Shown here piece by piece: positions 44,206 to 55,560 of a stretch of 64,000 nt of DNA. The DNA lies in contig NC_031495.1 of the NCBI RefSeq assembly GCF_000237925.1, positions 62,168,939-62,232,938 on the forward strand, written 5' to 3'. This stretch comes from Schistosoma mansoni. Its lineage: Eukaryota; Platyhelminthes; Trematoda; Strigeidida; Schistosomatidae. Each line of letters starts with the position of its first letter. The first letter of the stretch is position 1. Under the pieces are notes generated by a model that saw nothing but the letters and a program-made list of their open reading frames with translations, was not told where the DNA came from and searched no databases. Both the position numbers and the translations under genes were made by a program.

Positions 44206-45230
44206 TTGAATGAGAATTAAGTGAAAAGTTCAACGATGTGAAGTAAGAGGAGACTGGATGAATTGTGTGTGTATGCACGTGTAAGAATGAGTTATTAATG
44301 AATGATATTCGGTGTTGATATGTTTCTATATGAAGGAAAACATAAAAGTGCCAATTTAAGGTTGAAAAATTGTTTCTGAATGATTGAGTTGCAAGTAAAA
44401 ATGAGAATCATCAAGTACATAATTATAATGCTAAAACATAACTCATATTGATTTCAGTTGAAATAACGATTCATGGGAGATGAACAGTTTGAATAAAGAA
44501 AGAAAAAGTCCAATTACTTGTTAATGAATATTTGCCAAATGGTTGCTAGCTGGATACCATCCTTTCTGTTTAGGCTGTTCTTATTGGCTGAGATTATTTC
44601 AAATATAATTTTCACATATAAAAACCCCACGTTACTCTTTTATCAATCTTCAGAAATGTTCTCATAGATGACTTTTTAAAGGAAAAATTATTTAAATCTT
44701 CATAAATCATTAGATGATTAAATTAAAGTAATCATTTCTTACTACTATTAGAAGTTTTCTGAGATTATTGGTTTTTATAAATTACACTATATAGTAGTCT
44801 TAGTTAAACAAACATTCAAAACTAGGCAGTAGTAAGCATCTATTTTACCTTATTGTGAAACTGTTCCTTGAAAAAGCTTGGACCAGATTGCCAGGCGAAA
44901 CGTTGAATTTACTTGAAATTCATTCGCTGAGATTTTACAAATATATTATTCCTATTTAGTGTCTTACATCATCTCGGCGCCTAAATACTGTGAAACTATT
45001 CACTCTAATTTAGACGAAAGTTCTTATATTATTCAACAAAGTTTATACGATGGAATTCATATACTGCTAATCAATACTAAAATCTAGTGACCTCTCTCTA
45101 ATTAATTACAAATGGAACAAGAAACACATCAAAAATCCTACTTATAACTAAGATTTCAAAAAATAATCAATTTTTAACGAGAAATTTTCTTGTTAATAAT
45201 TTTCACTGATACATTTCGATATTTTCATTT
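44206..45230. other. AT-rich stretch with one more hammerhead-like motif
   Basis: No gene. At 44866-44912 (plus) CTTGAAAAAGCTTGG is followed by CAGGCGAAACGTTG, a diverged motif of the same Penelope-type pattern. The part at 44588-44620 repeats, inverted, the AT-rich word at 43595-43622. Confidence 0.45.
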
Positions 45231-45235
45231 TAACG

Positions 45236-45755
45236 CCCCCGAATGCCCTGGTACGACCGAGAGTGGAGAGAGTCCGATCTCCCTCTCCAAATGCTCTCAC
45301 ATGGCCATGCGTATATAGCCACTGCCAGGGAAGTCCTACTCATTGCCTTCTCGTGGCTGGGGTGTTGCTTACGAAATTGAGAGGACGAAAAGCGAATGTC
45401 CGGCACTTTAACCGATTTGGTGGACACGGAAAGTCCACCTAGGGAAGTTGGACAACCCTGATTCCAAACCAATGGTGTACATGAGCTTCATTATCCTGCA
45501 GGAACAAATGGCGTATGAACCAATCGTTGGTTACCGGCTACCATGGGACTGCATCTCCTCACGATGCTTCACTGCCTTGTGGACTAGACCTTCAGGTCAA
45601 AGGCTCCGGGTGTGGCCCCCTAAGAAAACCACCTGCTTCAGTTTGGGCTTCTGGGCAGTATCACAGCCCTCACACAAATCAAAGCGGATTTGTGCAGCAC
45701 ATACATATCTGGTGCCCCTTTGTACCAATATTTATGTGTTTAAATAAATAAATTT
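45236..45755 (+). mobile_element. ~510-bp retroposon, copy 5
   Basis: Full-length copy, CCCCCGAATGCCCTGG to an AAATAAATAAA tail, flanked by TTTCATTTTAAC (left, ending about 45233) and TTTCACTTTAAC (right, from about 45751), a 12-bp target duplication with one change. It shares private variants with copy 6 (inverted, 47790-48306): long stretches are identical between these two and differ from all other copies. Confidence 0.8.
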
Positions 45756-46335
45756 CACTTTAACAGAATTGATATTTTTATGTATTAACACTGAGGATTA
45801 TGTAATATCAACTAACATATTTCTTAAATGTTCCAATAAACTTATCGATCATACATAAAATATGATTCTACTATGTTTTGAGTGAATTATACAGATTACT
45901 GAATAAAATAAGAGTTGAAATTCACAGAAATTATGGTCTTAACAAACATTCCAGATATAAATTATACGTGGGTGTAATCCAACTTTGATTATTTGAATCT
46001 CTAATATATTTGTGTACGAATAAACTTAGTGAATTCATATAGAATTTTGTTGATAAACAGAATCTGGTCAACAATATGTTACATAGATGATACCATAAAA
46101 GATTGGTATTCATCGTCTTATCAGTTAATCATTTGTTATATAATTTTGTATACACTATACAATACCTTTCAGTATATATTTATGGACTAGTTTCAGTGTA
46201 AAATGTTCTGTTTTGAAATATTAAAAATATTCTATAAAAGTATTTTTTTCTTTTTTTTTTTTATAATTTGGCATCCAAAAGAAAATGTGATTATAATCAA
46301 TGATGAATTTTCTTATTATCATTATGTATATATAA
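45756..46335. other. AT-rich stretch without recognised feature
   Basis: No coding or repeat assignment. Confidence 0.35.
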
Positions 46336-46339
46336 CTTC

Positions 46340-46540
46340 AACCAATCCAAACCGTTGGATGCCGGCTCAGTAATCTTGAGGTTAAACGTTCATGAGCGAG
46401 ATCAAAGGTCTTGGTTTCGAGTCTCACGTTCTGGATCGTGGATATGGACTTCAGAGGAGTCCCATACTAGGATGGAACGGCTATCCAGTGCTTCCGGGTT
46501 TTCAATGATGATCTAACATTGATCCATTTATGATATCTAT
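46340..46540 (+). mobile_element. hammerhead-bearing SINE, decayed
   Basis: CCGTTGGATGCCGGCTCAGT, an A-box relic, a B-box-like GGTTTCGAGTCTC, then a ribozyme relic GAGGAGTCCCATACTAGGAT with GGAACGG in place of CGAAACGG, and a GGGTTTTCAATGATGATCTA tail. Same family as 43755 and 63560, but with the ribozyme core lost. Confidence 0.65.
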
Positions 46541-47785
46541 CGTGAATTTATCTAGAAAAAACATAACAAGAATATATACTTGTTTTAATATTTGTTCACA
46601 AATATTCAAGTAAATTTTAAATGGATCTTTTGTTTAGTGTACCAATTAAAACTTAACAATGAACAGCACTCTTCGCCTTTGAAAAGAAACTGAGTAAATT
46701 TTCATATATCGTTGAAATGTATTGACTTGAAATTTTTTATGCCAATTCGCTAGTTAGTACATAGTTTAGCTGTCATATAATCGCAGTATCAGTGATGAAC
46801 TATTAAAAGTTCCACATATCGAACATTTAACAACTGGTTTGACTTGGCGTTTATGTTCTTGTCCATCCGTTGATTAGATATCTTTAAATTAATGGATTTG
46901 TAAAGATTTTTGTAAATTTTCATCTTCAACTGATATAAACTGAAAAGTTATTAAAAGTAACCAGTCCTAATGTAAACTGATCAAAGTTGAAAATATGGGC
47001 CATCTGATTCAAACTCATAAGTTTAAAAGCATCATTTCAGTTACTAGGTCTAATAGTCCTAGGGTGGACATCCGCTCAATATTTTCAAACTAGACTAAAA
47101 CAAATGTTTAATTCGTTTTGATTTTCATTGGTATTTCAGTTGATGTCAGCTCATAAAGCAAATGTTTTTTGAACATGGGTGTCTAGAAAACAGTCTAAAT
47201 ATTTGTGATTTAAATACTAAACTTCTGGAAATGTTTAGTAATCTAACCTAGTAGCTTTTATTCGGATGTAGTAATATATGTAATTATAAATTAAGCTCCA
47301 TGACCAAACCATGCAGCTCAGAGAACAAACTTACGTCAAAATCACCCACCTGAGCTACAAATCTTCACCATCTCAAATCCTATACAGGAACAAAGGCGAC
47401 TAATTAAAAACAACTAAACCAAAAAAATAAACTAATAATCAAAAATATTGACCTATCTATTCAAAATACTGGTTATTTATAGTACTGTTAAACATGAGAA
47501 AGACTCCATACTATAGTTTACAGTCGATCTTCAAAAAATGATAATTTTCTTTTCAGACTCGATTTACATTTTATGCTGTTAAAATGGACTAAAACCTTGG
47601 TTGTTCAAGTTCAAGTTGAAAGTGATCGGTTTTATGATTGTGGCGTTATTAATATAGCGTTAGATCAACTGTATGATTAATAGTAGTGTAATTGATGCAA
47701 TAAAGGAAGTAAGATGGAAATCTGAAGCAGTTACCACATTTAAATTTTTAGTGTTGTTACTAAAATTAAGCGACAAAAATTTATT
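46541..47785. other. AT-rich stretch without recognised feature
   Basis: No gene or repeat recognised. It lies between the inverted retroposon copies 5 and 6. Confidence 0.35.
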
Positions 47786-47789
47786 TTAT

Positions 47790-48306
47790 TTATTTTATTT
47801 AAACACATAAATATTGGTACAAGGAAGCACAAAATACATATGCGCCTCACAAATCTCATTCGATTTGTGTGAGGGCTGTGATACTGCCCAGAAGCCCAAA
47901 CTGAAGCAGGTGGTTTTCTTAGGGGGCCACACCCGGAGCCTTTGACCTGAAGGTCTAGTCCACAAGGCAGTGAAGCATCGTGAGGAGATGCAGTCCCATG
48001 GTAGCCGGTAACCAACGATTGGTTCATACGCCATTTGTTCCTGCAGGATAATGAAGCTCATGTACACCATTGGTTTGGAATCAGGGTTGTCCAACTTCCC
48101 TAGGTGGACTTTCCGTGTCCACCAAATCGGTTAAAGTGCCGGACATTCGCTTTTCGTCCTCTCAATTTCGTAAGCAACACCCCAGCCACGAGAAGGCAAT
48201 GAGTAGGACTTCCCTGGCAGTGGTTGTATGCACGTGGCCATGTGATAACATTTCGAGAGGGAGAGTTAACTCTCTCCACTCTTGGTCGTACCAGGGCATT
48301 TGGGGG
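47790..48306 (-). mobile_element. ~510-bp retroposon, copy 6 (inverted)
   Basis: Full-length minus-strand copy (5' end at 48306, AAATAAA tail near 47790). For most of its length it is near-identical to copy 5. The 5' ~120 bases (48190-48306) differ more and carry private changes. No clear target duplication. Confidence 0.8.
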
Positions 48307-48643
48307 CTTTTAAGACTTCATGAATATTTTCTTTCACGTATATTTTTACTTGGTGATTCTTAGGACGATGATCATCTATGAATCTAACTAATATAGACTA
48401 TTTTTAGGTACTCAGAAGATGATGAATAGTGATGTCAGTCATATTCAATATAGAACCTGGCAGATGTATGCATTAGTTCTGTAAAATATCTATAAGTTTA
48501 CAATAATACTAGAGTAGTTGATAAATGTTATATACTTTTTTCTAAGCAAACGTTTATTTTATTATAATCTTAACAGTACGCACAAATAACATTTTTACAG
48601 TTAATGATATTTTTTTGTTATACGAATGAGTATTGGGAAAAGA

Positions 48644-48693
48644 CTTACTTACTTACTTACTAACGCCTGTTATCCCCAATGGAACACAAGCCG
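48644..48693 (-). mobile_element. 50-bp RTE 3' end insertion with target duplication
   Basis: Minus strand: the last bases of the RTE (CAATGGGGATAACAGGCGT) followed by (TAAG)n. Flanked by ATTGGGAAAAGA (48632-48643) and ATTGGGAAGAGA (48694-48705), a 12-bp target duplication with one change. An extreme 5' truncation. Confidence 0.75.
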
Positions 48694-48709
48694 ATTGGGA
48701 AGAGAAATT

Positions 48710-48790
48710 CTAACTTATTTACTTTCTTACGCCTGTTACCGTTTGTGGAGGAGCATATGACACTCACCGGCATTCTTCATTGAAATTTTG
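48710..48790 (-). mobile_element. short RTE 3' end, second fragment
   Basis: Minus strand GAATGCCGGTGAGTGTCATA, then CTCCTCCACAAACGGTAACA, GGCGTAAG and a degenerate tail. It matches the 3' end of the RTE and sits right next to the 50-bp insertion in the same orientation. Confidence 0.65.
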
Positions 48791-48892
48791 ATTGCGAAGA
48801 AGTCGAGATGATATTATTAATAATAAAGTTTGAAAAAAACAATTACTATACTATTCAACCGAGAAAACAAATAACTCCATGCTATTTATTTG

Positions 48893-48926
48893 ATCATCAT
48901 CATCATTATCATCATCATCATCATCA

Positions 48927-48962
<36 letters not shown>
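48893..48962. repeat. (ATC)n/(ATT)n compound microsatellite
   Basis: About ten ATC-type units followed by about ten ATT units. Confidence 0.95.
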
Positions 48963-48963
<1 letters not shown>

Positions 48964-49144
48964 CAATAACTGGAATATAAGTTATATAATATTAACACTT
49001 AAATATTGAATGGAATTTCATTCTTCTCCTTTATGTACTTTAATTCATGTACATAAATGTTATTTTTATCCTGAAATAGTATTACCTCTTTTCAGCTATA
49101 AAATGACATATTTCAATAATTAAATTCATAATAAATAAATAAAT

Positions 49145-49500
49145 AATAAATATTAATTATAGAAGGGGTTTTGTGGAGATTTAGTATTTATCATAGTTGA
49201 AAGCGTGAGTCAATTGAAGTGTTTCCAGGTTTTCCATGGTGGTCTAGCTTCAATTGACTCACNNNNNNNNNNNNNNNNNNNNNNNNNNNNNNNNNNNNNN
49301 NNNNNNNNNNNNNNNNNNNNNNNNNNNNNNNNNNNNNNNNNNNNNNNNNNNNNNNNNNNNNNNNNNNNNNNNNNNNNNNNNNNNNNNNNNNNNNNNNNNN
49401 NNNNNNNNNNNNNNNNNNNNNNNNNNNNNNNNNNNNNNNNNNNNNNNNNNNNNNNNNNNNNNGTCGAGCTTCAATTGCCCCACGCTTTCAACTATGATAA
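49145..49500. mobile_element. SINE tail fragments flanking a gap
   Basis: The piece at 49155-49222 (minus) and the piece at 49223-49262 (plus) both carry the shared SINE tail. GTGAGTCAATTGAAG at 49206-49220 and CTTCAATTGACTCAC at 49248-49262 are perfect inverted repeats. After the gap (49263-49462) the same tail resumes (GAGCTTCAATTGCCCCACG). The gap probably hides more copies. Confidence 0.65.
49263..49462. other. assembly gap, 200 N
   Basis: Exactly 200 N inside SINE tail sequence. Confidence 0.99.
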
Positions 49501-50145
49501 AATAATAAATAAAAAAATTTATTTATTTATTGTTGTTGTTTAAATTGTCAACATAATAAATGAGTTTGAAAGAAAAGAGAAAAAGAAAAACAAAATGAAT
49601 AAGCACAGTTCTTTTATTGAAGAAAAAAAGAAAGACTATATTCTTCGTTTATGTATCTATGTGTTTGTAGTAAGCCCATTCAATTATTGTATTATTTGTG
49701 TGTTCTATGTAATTTAGATATTTAATCCACTTTGTAAATTTATGTGTGAGTCTGATTGAGCTCATGTGCTGCACATCAATCTGTAATCTGTTCTCTCATT
49801 GATTGTAAACAAAGACGATCAATAATATATCCACAGTTCATTAACGCTCATTGACACACACATACACACTCACTTGTTTTCCCGGTGCGCTTGCTATCAT
49901 CTGTACGCTTGCGGATTTTACCAAACTTCAACAATAAACTATCTCTATAACTGGTGTTCAGGTTTTTGAATAATCTCGAGTAATCCCATAATTCTACTAG
50001 GAGATTTAGCCTGCATTAAATATTCAGTTAGCGGGATATTATTTATTTATTGGAGTCAGATATAGAGGAATTAATCCTCAACATGTTTTTATTAAATAAA
50101 CACTTATAAAAGATAATATTAATTCAAAGTAAATATTTGTATATA
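49501..50145. other. unassigned stretch
   Basis: AT-rich, no gene. The part at 49760-49990 is slightly richer in GC and may be an old repeat. Confidence 0.3.
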
Positions 50146-50147
50146 CT

Positions 50148-50500
50148 AATATTCTTCAAGGTTAGAAAGAATAGTTTGACAATAATTGGGCGCTGAGTAT
50201 AGAGAAGTTATTATATGTGAAAAATTATATTTGAAATAATCTCAGCGATTGAAATCTAAGTAATAATTCCAAAGTTTCGTCCAGCTAACTTGTCCAGACT
50301 TCTTCAACTGACTGACTCATGTTATCCTGTTTACATAAATGCAACATTCAAATATGATTAGTTTAACGTAGTATAGATTTTGATATGAATGTTAAAAAAA
50401 CACTATATATGTCTTTGATGATTTTGATTTTGTTTATTACCCTGAAGAAGTCCAGGCAAGTCAGTTCGACAAAACGTTGGAATTATTTAAATTTTAATCA
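50148..50500 (+). repeat. composite repeat with Penelope-type hammerhead motifs
   Basis: The part at 50148-50255 repeats 43535-43632. A minus-strand motif at 50316-50272 (TTGAAGAAGTCTGG ... GGACGAAACTTTGG) and a plus-strand one at 50440-50482 (CCCTGAAGAAGTCCAGG ... ACAAAACGTTGG) face each other. The plus half matches 44030-44205 inverted. The pattern suits debris of Penelope-like retroelements, but no reverse transcriptase is left. Confidence 0.5.
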
Positions 50501-50705
50501 GAAGGGGTTTGTTGAGATTTCAGTATTTTCATTGTTGAAATCATGAGTCAATTGAAGTTAGACCACCATTGAAAACTCGGAAGCACTGGACGGTCATTTA
50601 GTTCTTTTGTGGGACTCCTCAACAGTGCGCATCCACGACCTCGCCCAGCAGGATTCGAACCCCGGACCTACCAGTCTTGCGCCAGAGCAGTTAACCGATT
50701 GGAAT
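50499..50705 (-). mobile_element. hammerhead-bearing SINE, minus strand
   Basis: Minus strand: CTGGCGCAAGACTGGTAGG, B box GGGGTTCGAATCCTG (perfect GGTTCGAATCC), GTCGTGGATGCGCACTG, ribozyme relic TTGAGGAGTCCCACAAAAG with the GAAAC strand lost, then the shared tail ending in AAACCCCTTCT at about 50499. Confidence 0.7.
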
Positions 50706-51225
50706 TATTTACATTTCAATCTCTGAGACTATTTCAAATATAATTTTTCACATATAAATATTCGTATAAATTTTTTATTTATGAGTTTGAAGTTAAATAA
50801 TTTTCTTTATTGATCATTTCTTTTCTTTTTTTTTTCTTTCTTTTCTTTCTCATTTATACATTTTATATTGAGGAGGATTAAACGAATTTTATTAATTCTA
50901 TCAGAATATGTGGTTATCTTAAAAATGAAGGCATAATTGTTTAAAGTTTAGTGCGTGTGTGTGCGCGTGTGTATGACTAACACAAACGGATCGATCGATC
51001 GATTGATTGGTTGATTGATTTTAAATGTTTGAATAGATTACATTTTTGACTGAGTGAAATGATGACATAATCTAGGTTAGACATTAATAAGTATTTGAAT
51101 AAACATTTACATTTTTCAGTTGATATTGGTGCTACTCGATTAGTTGATTATAACACTTAAAACAGTTGCATCATTGAACATGGCATCCACTGTCTTGTTC
51201 ATATTATCAAAGTATATGAAGATTA
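50706..51225. other. AT-rich stretch with simple repeats
   Basis: A (TTTC)n-like tract at 50818-50850, a GT-rich run at 50950-50975 and a GATC/GATT tract at 50990-51020. No gene. Confidence 0.4.
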
Positions 51226-51229
51226 ATTA

Positions 51230-52345
51230 CGGATCATTGTTGAACAATCAATTGAATGGAACTCATCACTGAACATCAACGTTCTTGATTATGAGAAAGC
51301 ATTTGAGAGTGTGGAAATTTCTTCTACACTATAGAGTGCCAGAGAAAATCGTCAACATCATCCGGAATCCATACGACAGATTACAGTGTAAAATCGTATA
51401 TAGCGGACAGCTGACAGACACATTTCCAGTAAGGACCGGAGTCAGACAAGGCTGTCTACTCTCCCCCTTCCTCTTTCTTCTGGTGATTGATTGGATTATG
51501 AAGGCCTCGACATATGAGAGGAAACACGGAGTACAATGGACATCTCAGAACCAATTAGACGATTCGGACTTCTCAGATGACCTAGTCCTTCTATCCCATA
51601 AACACGAACAAATACAGATGAAGACAGCAAATGAAGCAGCAACCTCTGCATCAATAGGCCTTAACATACACAAGGGAAAAAGCAAGATCCTCAAATACAA
51701 CACGCTAAGCCGATCACACTTGATGCAGAAACTCTGGAAGAGGTGTAACCATTCACGTACCCGGGAAGCCTCATTGATAAACAAAGAGGATCTGATGTAC
51801 ACGTGAAGGCGAGGATTGGCAAAACAAGGACGGCATTTCTACATTTGAAGAACATATGGAACTCAAAACAATTGTCAACTAACTTGAAAGTGAGAATCTT
51901 CAATACGAACATCAAGACAGTCAGTCCTACTATACGGAGCTGAAACGTGGAGAACTGCTGCATCCATAGTCAAGAAGGTACAAGTATTTATAAACAGTTG
52001 TTTACGTAAAATACTCAACATTCACTGACCGGATACTATCAATAACAGCGTTTTATGGGAGAGGACAAACCAGCTTCCAGCTGAAGAGGAAATTAGGAAA
52101 AGACGTTGGAAGTGGATAGGACATACATTAAGGAAATCATCAAAGTGCACCACGAGACAAGCCCTAACTTGGAATGGTGAAGGGAAGTGGAAAAGAGGAA
52201 GGTCAAAGAACACATTGCATAGAGAATAAGAGGTAGGTATGAAAAGGATGAATAAAAACTGAAAAGAATTGGAAAAGATTGTGCATGACAGGATTGGATG
52301 CAGAGTGTTGGTGAGTGGCCTATACTCCTTCACAGGCGTAAGAAT
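51230..52345 (+). mobile_element. 5'-truncated RTE LINE (SR2-like)
   Basis: Starts inside the RT domain ([15 protein letters not shown] near 51240) and follows the [22 protein letters not shown] (51440-51500), DSDFSDDLVLLSH (the FADD motif reads FSDD), SIGLNIHKGKSKIL, then C-terminal sequence ([11 protein letters not shown]) in changed frames to about 52340. Several shifts and stops. Confidence 0.8.
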
Positions 52346-52407
52346 GAAGATTAAACATGCTATTGTTACCTGCAATTCGTCACTGATCTCTGCCGAATAT
52401 AATAGAA

Positions 52408-52665
52408 CTTACTTACTTACTTACGCCTGTTACCCCTCGTCGAGGAGCATAGGCCGCTCACCAGCATTCTCCATCCAATTCTGTCCTGAGACCTTACTTT
52501 CCAGTTGTTATTCTCCTTTTCTATCTGCTTCTATTTCCCGACGTAATGTGTTCTTTGGCCTTCCTCTTTTCCGCTTCCTTTCACCATTCCAAGTTAGGGA
52601 TTGCCTTGTAATGCACATTGGTGATTTTCTTAATGTATGTCCGATCCACTTCCAACGTCTTTTTT
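52408..52665 (-). mobile_element. RTE LINE 3' end, opposed to the previous copy
   Basis: Minus-strand C-terminal ~250 bases with (TAAG)n tail at 52408-52424, tail to tail with the plus copy that ends ~60 bases away. The pair forms an imperfect palindrome of RTE 3' ends. Confidence 0.8.
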
Positions 52666-52669
52666 TCCT

Positions 52670-53635
52670 TTTCTTTTATTCTTTTTTTTAAATTGGAATC
52701 CACATCTGACAGGTGTCATTAGTCCGTAAAACAAACAATATTAACGCGCGAAATATGCACAACATTAATTCAATGTACAAAGAGAGTTTTCAGTAAAGGA
52801 CTAATATTAGATACATTTTAATTCTAAAATTATATGACATTTAATTGGTATAGAAGAGTTTAGCTATTTTTGTAGATGAGGTGACTACTAAATGATGGTT
52901 CTGAAAAGTGGATTAATTAAATTCGTTAATATGAACCATTGAATGGTGCTAATCCTGAAATCTGAAAGCTATGTATTCAATTTTATATCAGTCCATGTTT
53001 GCACACGCACAAAACATCCTAACAGTTTTCATTACTTTTCAGTAGTTACTTAGTTCAAGTCAGTTGTCGATGAAAATCGACTTGAAACCTAAAGAAACAG
53101 TTTAGCGTTAAAAAAATAAAGGAAAATGTGGAGAAAATAGAAGATATTTCTGTTTTGGGGTACTAATTTTAAATAAACAGTGAAATCAAAGAGAAAAATA
53201 TCTGAATTTTGTACGATTTCACACATTTTAGTTATATGCTTTAGAATCAGCATGAAAATTGGCAATTGTTGAGATGAGAGTTCCGTATGTAGAACATTAA
53301 GCATTTAAGTCACGAATTTAGAACTTGATTTATAAAATCTATCCTTCTGAAGGTATGATAGAAAGGGTAGATCGTGAAACTATTTAGGGAGCAATCCATC
53401 GTTAATCCATCGAAAATACTAAGCTTCTAACATATATATATATACGTCCTAAACTTAGAGGTCTATCAGTCACGTACAACTATTTACTTGATGGGTTTGC
53501 TATATCTGTTTATATATAGTTTACTGAACGGTATAAATTCTCATGTTTTTAATATTTGGGTCTAAACTATCCAGTCCCAGTTAGTATTCCTAAAATGAAT
53601 ACCCATACATATCTTACGTTAGCAGTCTGGTAATA
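52670..53635. other. AT-rich stretch without recognised feature
   Basis: No coding or repeat assignment. Confidence 0.35.
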
Positions 53636-53639
53636 TTTT

Positions 53640-53720
53640 CATTAGAGGTCAATGGTGGAGTCCAGAATGAATGCTTCTTTCGATTTGGGAATTGTCACCT
53701 AGACATAGATCTGACTTTCG
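53640..53720 (-). repeat. SM-alpha hammerhead relic
   Basis: Minus strand: ATCTATGTCTAGGTGACAAT, TCCCAAATCGAAAGAAGCA, then ATTCTGGACTCCACCATTG. It parallels the ribozyme and CTGGATTCCAC end of SM-alpha, but core and stems are broken. Confidence 0.45.
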
Positions 53721-53809
53721 AAGGAATGAGTGGTAAGCTGGAGAGTCAGTCTCTTGTAGTTGTAGTTACACAAATATCTTAACGACCAGATTATAAGATT
53801 AGGTACAAA

Positions 53810-55560
53810 ATCCACTCTCCTTCGCATTTTCGACCTTGCATTTGGCAAGCAATCAAAATGAAGCGCGAATTCTGATTTATGCTATCGTAAACCATGATGA
53901 CGAGCGTGTTTTGTCCCATGTCGTTTTTGATGGCTCATCAGTGCAGCAGTAGTGAGTGGTGATTCAGTGCGTCGGAATATCGTAATTTGTGTGACGTTTT
54001 AAATGTTCACTGAAATTTTGCTGTCCACTTATGTTTCGTCGGGTCAGCATATTCATTGTGGCATGCTTACACGTTTTTTATGTAATAATGAGCTGAACAG
54101 TTTTATTTTGAGTGATTGTTTGTAGATACTATGAAGCGGGGTAAGTTTTTTTCAGTTGAAATCAGTTTGTTGCCGCTTGAGATATCCTATCTGTACATGC
54201 ACTCTTTCCCAAGTGTTGCGCATGAGGTTGCAGAAGGGTATGTATGTAAGAAAACTATCTGGTTTGTTCTGTACAATATCATGGACAATCCTATTTCTTC
54301 AACTAGTAGGACAGATCTAGAGTGCCCTTTATTGATTGAAAGCATAATGAGATCAGGCCCATGTCAATGTGGGCTCAAGTGAGGTACGCGATAGAGGTTT
54401 TCCAGAAGGCTTGATATTTATATATATTAACTTACATTCCTAGATGACGTGGATGCACTTTGTAGTGCGCGGAAGCAAGGTTGATAGAGAGAAGACTGAA
54501 GTACGCTAAATCTGTAGATTGTTATGTTCCGGTATCTTTAGCGATTTGTTATGAACTTTTCGGCCAGTTGAGAAAGTGAGTGAATGCTATAGTGGAAAGT
54601 GTAATCATATAACAAGATTACCATCCAGTACCCGTGACCAAATACGGATGTATTTGGTTTGCTTGAAGTTGTTTGTAAAGACTCAATGTACAACACCACA
54701 GAGTAAAGTAAAAGAAAGCGTTTTGCTTATATAATGTTAATAGTTACAAACTGTTTTATACTGTGATGACCTATAAATGCGGTCGTGGATCCCCGGATAT
54801 GTTTGATTGGACAAAGCAAAAGAGAAAAGAAAATCCAATATGAACACCCGATCACTTTCGATTGATCGTGACAGAAACTAGTCGTACGTCGTTCTTTGTT
54901 ATAGATTGTGCAAGGTCGATTATGTTTACGATAGAAACCACATATCGTGCTGCAAACATATTTTTATGTTCTTTTTATGTGTGCAGAGCGCTGTGCAAGC
55001 GAACACGTATCCATATTATGAAACAGTTATGTTAACTTTCATTGGCGAAATCTCTTCAGATTTATCGCATAATTTCTTTGCATAATTGCTTATCGCCAAC
55101 TAATCACAGCGACACTGGATGAACAGAAAGCTCAGCTGGGTTGTCGCTTTCAGTGGTGATATTCTGACGTTTAATAACAACATCAACAATAGTGTTGAGA
55201 GTTCTCATAAGTAACTAGAACGCCGACTGTGTAGAAAAAACTTATTGTGTCTGTGTATGTGGAAGACGTACATGTGGCAGACAAAATGAATTAATCGTAA
55301 AGCCATCGACAACTCTCTAGCCTGTGGTCGAAAGATATTGACGGAAGCACATGTTCTGTGGTGGAGATAACTGACGGTGCTTTCACGTGTAGTGTTTTTC
55401 AGGTGTGTAGAATACCATTCAAATACATGGCGTTTGCCCATCTGGAGTATCCCGAAATCACTACGGGTACTATGTAATAATAGGATGTTCAAATGTCGCA
55501 AGATCGTATTGAATAGTTTTTGTTTAGAAAAGTTAAACTAGTGAGTCACAGTAAAATCGG
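53810..55560. other. GC-richer island, unclassified
   Basis: About 1.7 kb that is visibly less AT-rich than its flanks. It holds an 88-codon plus frame (54116-54382, ending PCQCGLK) and a 98-codon minus frame (55205-55501). I see no family motif, terminal repeat or splice structure that ties them together. It may be an old mobile element or an unfamiliar gene. Confidence 0.3.

Noticed and set aside
45448-45751. Frames of 78 and 99 codons that are identical in the retroposon at 45448-45751 and in the inverted one at 47740-48094
   Set aside because: They lie in near-identical repeat copies, several overlapping frames on both strands are equally open, and other copies of the family break them. 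Identity reflects recent duplication, not protein selection.
48893-48962. CRISPR-like short repeats
   Set aside because: A triplet microsatellite without spacers. No CRISPR is expected in animal DNA.
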